Assembly (NCBI RefSeq): GCF_000372725.1
Contig: NW_005202428.1
Location: 2,412,873-2,476,872, forward strand
Source of the DNA: Emiliania huxleyi CCMP1516
Taxonomy: Eukaryota; Haptophyta; Isochrysidales; Noelaerhabdaceae
Reading direction: 5' to 3'
DNA length: 64,000 nucleotides
Under the pieces are notes generated by a model. It saw only the letters and a program-made list of their open reading frames with translations. It was not told where the DNA came from and did no database searches. Of this stretch, positions 59,905 through 64,000 are shown piece by piece. The position numbers and the translations under genes are program-made. Numbering within the stretch: the first letter of the stretch is position 1; each line of letters begins with the position of its first letter.

Positions 59905-60012
59905 AAGAATTGATTTAGAAACGCAAGATGCGGCACGCCACACGACCGGATCGGATTCTTGCCGAGTACCGGTAGGGAGATTCACGCGATCTGTCTCGCG
60001 TTCCTCAACGCT

Positions 60013-60099
60013 TGCGATTCAGCTGTCGCGCCGCTGGATGATCTTGCTCAGCTCGCCGAGCTCGACCTGAACGCTCAGCGGCGCGACCGCTGAATCGCA
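60013..60099. repeat. 24-bp-stem hairpin upstream of BolA
   Basis: TGCGATTCAGCTGTCGCGCC... (60013-60036) pairs with 60076-60099 with a single mismatch, around a 39-nt loop that itself contains AGCTCGCCGAGCT. It lies 109 bp upstream of the BolA start codon. Confidence 0.8.
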
Positions 60100-60771
60100 G
60101 CCGTTCGTGCTGGCACGCATGCATCGTTGCAGTTTCAGATTACTTCCCCCCCTCCCTACTCGAGTACCAACGGGAGAGGTTTAAAACCCCCCTCCCCACC
60201 CCCTTTGCCCCCCCCCCCCCCCGCCGCCTTCCTGCTAGCTCCAGGAGGCTGCAGACACCGACACGCACACTAGATACGCGCGGATGGCCGCCGTCTTCCA
60301 CGCCAGCACCGGCCGGTGCTCTATACGCGGCAGCGAAGTTGGCAATCGCCTGGCGAGCGGCGGCGCGGACACCCGCGCCGGTCGCCGGCCGTCCCCGCCG
60401 GCGGGCGGCTCCGGTGGCCGCCGCGCCGCCCGCCCCGCAGGCCACCGCACCGGCGAGGTCCTCCATCGGCATCGCCGTGCCGGCGGGTGCCCCTCCGGCG
60501 GGTGCCCCCGCCTAGGGCCCCCGCTCCGGTGGTCGCCTCGAGCGGGTTGGCCGGCCTGCGCCAGCGGCGCAATCTCGGGGGACTTGTAGTACATCCCGAA
60601 CTCGGCGACGAGGGAGTGCTCCTCGGGCTCGTCCACGGTGATGCCCCCGGGGCAGCCCTACTGCCCTAGAGCCTAGTAGGGCTCGTCGAGCACCTTGCGC
60701 GTGTCGCCGGAGAGCAGCTTGAAGAGAGCAGCTTGAAGTGCGCCGCGGCACAGAGTCGGTCGCTGGGCAGC
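60100..60771 (-). pseudogene. Gene fragment interrupted by a MITE and a 14-bp duplication
   Basis: On the minus strand, after the MITE junction, PSDRLCAAAHFKLLS is followed by a tandem duplication of TTCAAGCTGCTCTC (about 60717-60744) that shifts frame. Without it the frame would read HFKLLSGDTRKVLDEP. Past an acceptor-like GCAGTAG, a plausible exon reads GCPGGITVDEPEEHSLVAEF, GMYYKSPEIAPLAQAG, then becomes Pro/Arg low-complexity. Family unknown. The lesions suggest a dead gene. Confidence 0.4.
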
Positions 60772-61255
60772 TTAGGGTACCCCTAGGCTTAAAAGGGTGG
60801 GCCCTGGGGCGCCTGCGGCTTAAACGGCTTAAAACCGGCCTAGGCCGGTTTTAAGAGCTGCTGGGCCTCCGATTCCTTAAACGGTCTTAAACGCTTAAAC
60901 GCTGCGGGAGAGCTCCCGAGGTCGATGGTCCGGGAGGCTCCCCACAGACGCCGGAGGCCGGGAAGCTGGCTACAGTCAGCTGGCACGCGTCCCCTATGCG
61001 AGTATGGCTCCTGCCAGTGCACCAGACTTACAGATGTGTCTTCAGAGGCGGGTTTGTGCCTAATAACGGCAGTATTGGAGAAAACGGCGCCGAACGCAGC
61101 GACGCGTGCCGGTGAGGCCGATTTTCTTAAACGGTCTTAAAAGAGGGACCCCCCGTGCCTGCAATCTCTTAAATGACAATTTGAGCCCCCAAACCTCCTC
61201 ATTTCTTAAAAGGTCTTAAAAAAATCCGGCCCTCAGAACCCTAGGGGTACCCTAA
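60772..61255. mobile_element. 484-bp MITE with 16-bp TIRs and a 10-bp target-site duplication
   Basis: The ends TTAGGGTACCCCTAGG and CCTAGGGGTACCCTAA are exact inverses. They are flanked on both sides by GCTGGGCAGC (60762-60771 and 61256-61265). The interior has repeated TTAAAAGGTCTTAAA / TTAAACGGTCTTAAA boxes and a perfect palindrome (60828-60855). A 10-bp duplication and subterminal repeats fit a Mutator-like (MULE) derivative best. No transposase inside. Confidence 0.9.
60828..60855. repeat. Perfect 28-bp palindrome in the MITE
   Basis: CTTAAAACCGGCCT and its inverse AGGCCGGTTTTAAG meet with no spacer. Confidence 0.9.
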
Positions 61256-61265
61256 GCTGGGCAGC

Positions 61266-61708
61266 GCTCACCCGCATGGCGATGCGGGCTCGGCGGCGGC
61301 AGTAGAGGGAAGAGGGGCCGAGCGGGGACCATACCTGTCACCATACCCCCCCACCCTTTGGGCCGGGATGGCACCATACCATACCCCGCAAAAAGTTGGA
61401 ATACTGCTGCTATTGCCCGCCGCAGAGCCGCTTTTCACAGCTGCTCCTGTGGCGAACACATCTCGGGGGGGAGGGAGCGTGAGCAACTCGAGATCCCTCG
61501 AGAGTTCACGCGGAGTATAGGCTGGGGCTATCCAGATAGCAAGACGACTGTGATGAGGCGAGAAAGAAGCCAAACTCGTACACCGCCCCTGAGATGCCTG
61601 CTCTGTTTGTGTCACTGGGCACGTGGGCACGGGACTGGCAGTCTGGCACACACACACACGCACACTGGCACACTAACACAGGTACACAAAGAGAAACGTC
61701 TTTTTCTT
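61266..61708. other. Intergenic, no supported gene
   Basis: 3' flank of the lipin gene. A short ACAC run near 61650. Confidence 0.35.
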
Positions 61709-63204
61709 TTAGGACACAGTCGGGAACATGTCCTCCACAGACGCCAGCAGGGTCCGGTAGCTGTGACGCGCGTCCCCCGTGTGTTCCGCAGCGGCCTGGG
61801 ACTGCTGTGGCTGCTGCGCAACCGCCAGTCGCGTCTCCTTGTCCACAATGAAGATCCGTTCACGCGGGATGCCGGCCGCCTCGTAGGCGCCGAGGTCTGT
61901 TGGCCGGTTTCCAAACGCAGCGTGAAGGGAGCCGGCGTAAAACATGCCAGCCACCTGCGCGGAGCGAGACGAGCTTGGATTGGGCGGGATGCGCGGGAGG
62001 GACCTGCTCGCGCCTGCTCGAGGATGTCAATCTTGAAGAGATGCGCCGTGTGGTCGAACTGGGCGCGGGAGAGGCCGGGAGTGGGCAGAGGTGAAGAGTG
62101 GGGAGGGTAGCTCTCCACGCCAAGGGTTCGCACCTCCCGGATGAGCGCATCGGCCATCCGGCTCGGAGAGGTGATCACAGGCCCCTCGGGCAGTGAGTCG
62201 ACCGTCTCGCCGCCAGCGCGATGCTGCCGCAAGCCGGAGATGTACTGCTTGGTGCGGTCTGCGAGGCCAATGTTGCGACTCGACAAGTAGACCACGCAAA
62301 ATCCGCGAGCTGCGATGGCGGTGTACAACTGCGCAACACCCTCGTGCGCGTAGTCGTCCCACCCTGAGGGGGAGGGGGGGGGCGTGCCGACCCGTGTACG
62401 AAGGATTCGGTTGAGACCGGCCTCGTTCACCGATCGCGGGCAGGATGTTGCCACGCACGTCGGAGCGCGTTACGGTGCCGTCGATGTCGCTGATGACCAG
62501 TCTCGAGCTTGGCTCCCAGCTGAAGGAGAGGGACGAGGCGAGTGAGAGATGGCCTTCGGTCTGCTACTAGCCAGCTGGAGGAGAGGGACGAGGTGAGTGA
62601 GTGGTGGCCTTCGGTCTGCTACTAGCCAGCTGGAGGAGAGGGACGAGGCGAGTGAGTGGTGGCCTTTGGTCTGCTACTAGCACTACGCCTCTCCATCTCC
62701 GTACTCCTCTCTCCACCTCCACCTCCGCTACCTGCCATGCAATGACCAATGTCTCCCGGCGCATCTAAGAGCCCGTGACAGGAAGAGGTTCGTCGTGACC
62801 TCAGTTTCGCCGTGCAGGCGCGATCGGACGGAGAAGCACACCTCGTTCCGCCCGCCCTGGAGCCTGAGGCACCTCAGCCAGTCAGGCGGAGGGTGCGCAG
62901 CCAGAGCCTGCTCGTCGCTGCCGCCCGCCACCCCTGGCGCCTTTTGCGCACTGCCGGCGACGAATCGACCCTCTCCTGCAGCGCTCAACACCATGCGACA
63001 GCTTTTCTCATCGGCCTCAACTCCATTGACGCGGATCGTGACGGGACGCTCTCGGCTCTGAACGACCTTGAGCAACCCAAAGCGGACATGCCACGCGGTG
63101 GTTGCGAGGGTGCCGTCGGCAGAGCGCACGGCGATAATGTCGACAGCGCCCGAGAGTGTGGCTGTGTTCGTGTCAGGGAGAATCGCCGAGAGGGCTTGAC
63201 GCAT
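61709..63204 (-). CDS. Compact lipin (phosphatidate phosphatase), 5 exons
   Basis: Exons 62780-63204, 62431-62519, 62134-62363, 62014-62058 and 61709-61954 join to 344 residues. The N-LIP domain (NTATLSGAVDIIAVRSADGT, WHVRFGLLKVVQSRERPVTI) is followed after a short linker by the LNS2/C-LIP domain: LQGGRNEVCFSV, LVISDIDGTVTRSDVRGNI (catalytic DxDxT, 153-157), YLSSRNIGLADRTKQYISGL, LPEGPVITSPSRM and FGNRPTDLGAYEAAGIPRER. Lipins are Mg-dependent and convert phosphatidate to diacylglycerol at ER/nuclear membranes. The long middle region of animal, fungal and plant lipins is missing. The fourth intron has a GC donor (GCGCGAGC). ATG 63204 is preceded by an in-frame TTG only. Confidence 0.9.
62516..62680 (-). 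repeat. Three tandem 55-bp repeats spanning a 3' splice site in lipin intron 1
   Basis: Units 62516-62570, 62571-62625 and 62626-62680 differ by only a few bases. On the gene strand each ends CCCTCTCC(T/T-C)CAGCTGG, so the true acceptor (62520) has two near copies upstream in the intron. Confidence 0.9.
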
Positions 63205-63291
63205 GCCTGAACGAGCGAGTGTCGGCAACCACGAAGTTGTGGATTGGAGGACGCACGTTCCGGTGTTATCTTTTTCACTGTACGTGTCTCA

Positions 63292-63640
63292 CTTGAGCTT
63301 TTGAGCACTTGATAGGGTCGATTCCGCATGGTACGGGACCCCTCCGATCGTCTCGCCCTCCCTCACTGGTGTGTTCATTGGGGGGGGTCATAACAAACAC
63401 GGTACAGGATCGAGGTGCACGCTGCCGAGGCAGTGTCGTCCCCCCTCTCCCCGACGGCGATGGCGGTGTGACCGATCGAGCTACAAGAAGAGCTTGTTCA
63501 GCAGGATCCGGGCCGTCGGATGCACTACCTCACTGGGCCTGAGACCACCGCACGGCCAGCCCTTCACCACTCCGGGTTTGCGTGGAGTCGAACCACTCCG
63601 GTATGGGCGAGCCCATTGTTTTGAGTTGAGTCCCTTCGCA
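63292..63640 (-). mobile_element. SINE-like repeat, nearly full copy
   Basis: Reverse complement of the 18430-18800 repeat. Its head has GTGGTTCGACTCCAC (B-box-like) near 63583-63600 and diverges upstream of it. Confidence 0.6.
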
Positions 63641-63646
63641 CCATTG

Positions 63647-63855
63647 CTTGAGCACTTGAGCACTGGATAGGGTCGGTTCCGCATGGTACGGGACCCCTCG
63701 ATCGTCTCGCCCACCCTCACTGGTGTGTTCATTGGGGGGGGTCATAACACAAACACGGTACAGGATTGAGGTGCACGCTGCAGAAGCAGTGCCGTCCCCC
63801 CTCTCCCCGACGGCGATGGCGGTGTGACCGATCGAGCTACAAGAGGAGCTGGTGC
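63647..63855 (-). mobile_element. SINE-like repeat, truncated copy
   Basis: The body without the head, from the GTGCTCAAG end (63647) to GAGCTCCTCTTGTAGCTC (63855), adjoining element A. Confidence 0.65.
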
Positions 63856-63857
63856 TG

Positions 63858-64000
63858 GTTAATTGTCGAAATTCCTGTTGTGCAAGAGGGGAGGGGGCTC
63901 TGACGGAGTGTGTGGCGGGAGAGGGCATGGAATGGGCGCGGGGGAGGGGGGGGGGGGGGGGGGAAGGCTCACCCCTGCCAAAAGCCTCAATTAATAGTAA
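63858..64000 (+). mobile_element. Mobile element A, left end of a third copy (runs off window)
   Basis: GTTAATTGTCGAAATTCCTG, GGGGGCTCTGACGGAGTGTG, a long G run and AAAAGCCTCAATTAATAGTA follow the left end of 8242-11266 base for base with few changes. The window ends before it can be seen whether the coding part is present. Confidence 0.8.

Overview
This is a GC-rich eukaryotic nuclear window: single-copy genes with short introns, spread over both strands and separated by many small repeats and mobile elements. I found no operons, ribosome-binding sites or CRISPR arrays. Several features suggest a unicellular alga with a secondary plastid, most likely a haptophyte: predicted proteins that begin with a signal peptide plus an A/R-rich transit-like stretch, GC-rich codons, complex I and plastid-type genes, and very frequent GC-AG introns. 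Another GC-rich alga with relaxed splicing, such as a dinoflagellate or pelagophyte, is not excluded. In the 40 introns I could place by protein continuity, 14 have GC rather than GT donors and about 34 have G as the first base after the acceptor AG.

Layout. 0-6 kb: 5' end of a short-chain dehydrogenase, MRT4 ribosome-assembly factor, a nested foldback element and several dispersed repeats. 6-12 kb: ABC1/ADCK kinase, an unclassified mobile element (8242-11266) coding a 775-residue protein, and a MAPEG membrane protein. 12-25 kb: two-domain VOC protein, nucleoside-diphosphate kinase, a 339-bp internally deleted copy of the unclassified element next to a SINE-like repeat, RING-H2 protein, a four-helix membrane protein, a broken hypothetical gene, and an anchored beta-trefoil/Cys-rich protein. 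25-38.7 kb: a Tudor-like gene fragment, acyltransferase-3, a 14-exon acyl-CoA thioesterase with START domain (ACOT11/12 type), a triose-phosphate/nucleotide-sugar transporter, a Gemin6-like SMN-complex subunit, and a plastid-type protein with an in-frame UGA. 39-52 kb: p31comet-like spindle checkpoint protein, an element with a methyltransferase-like ORF, STI1-domain plastid protein, EF-hand protein, and a SAP-WW-RRM RNA-binding protein. 52-64 kb: gene fragments and hairpins, a GT8 glycosyltransferase, an NDUFA1-like subunit, BolA, a 484-bp MITE with a 10-bp target duplication, a compact lipin, and a cluster of SINE-like copies with the left end of another copy of the unclassified element.

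The genes do not form a pathway cluster. They are ordinary eukaryotic housekeeping genes: lipid metabolism (ACOT-START, lipin, acyltransferase), RNA handling (MRT4, Gemin6, SAP-WW-RRM), cell cycle (p31comet), Fe-S biology (BolA) and organelle function. The most unusual content is the mobile DNA and the splicing pattern. All exon coordinates were worked out by eye from protein continuity and splice sites, without transcripts or database searches.
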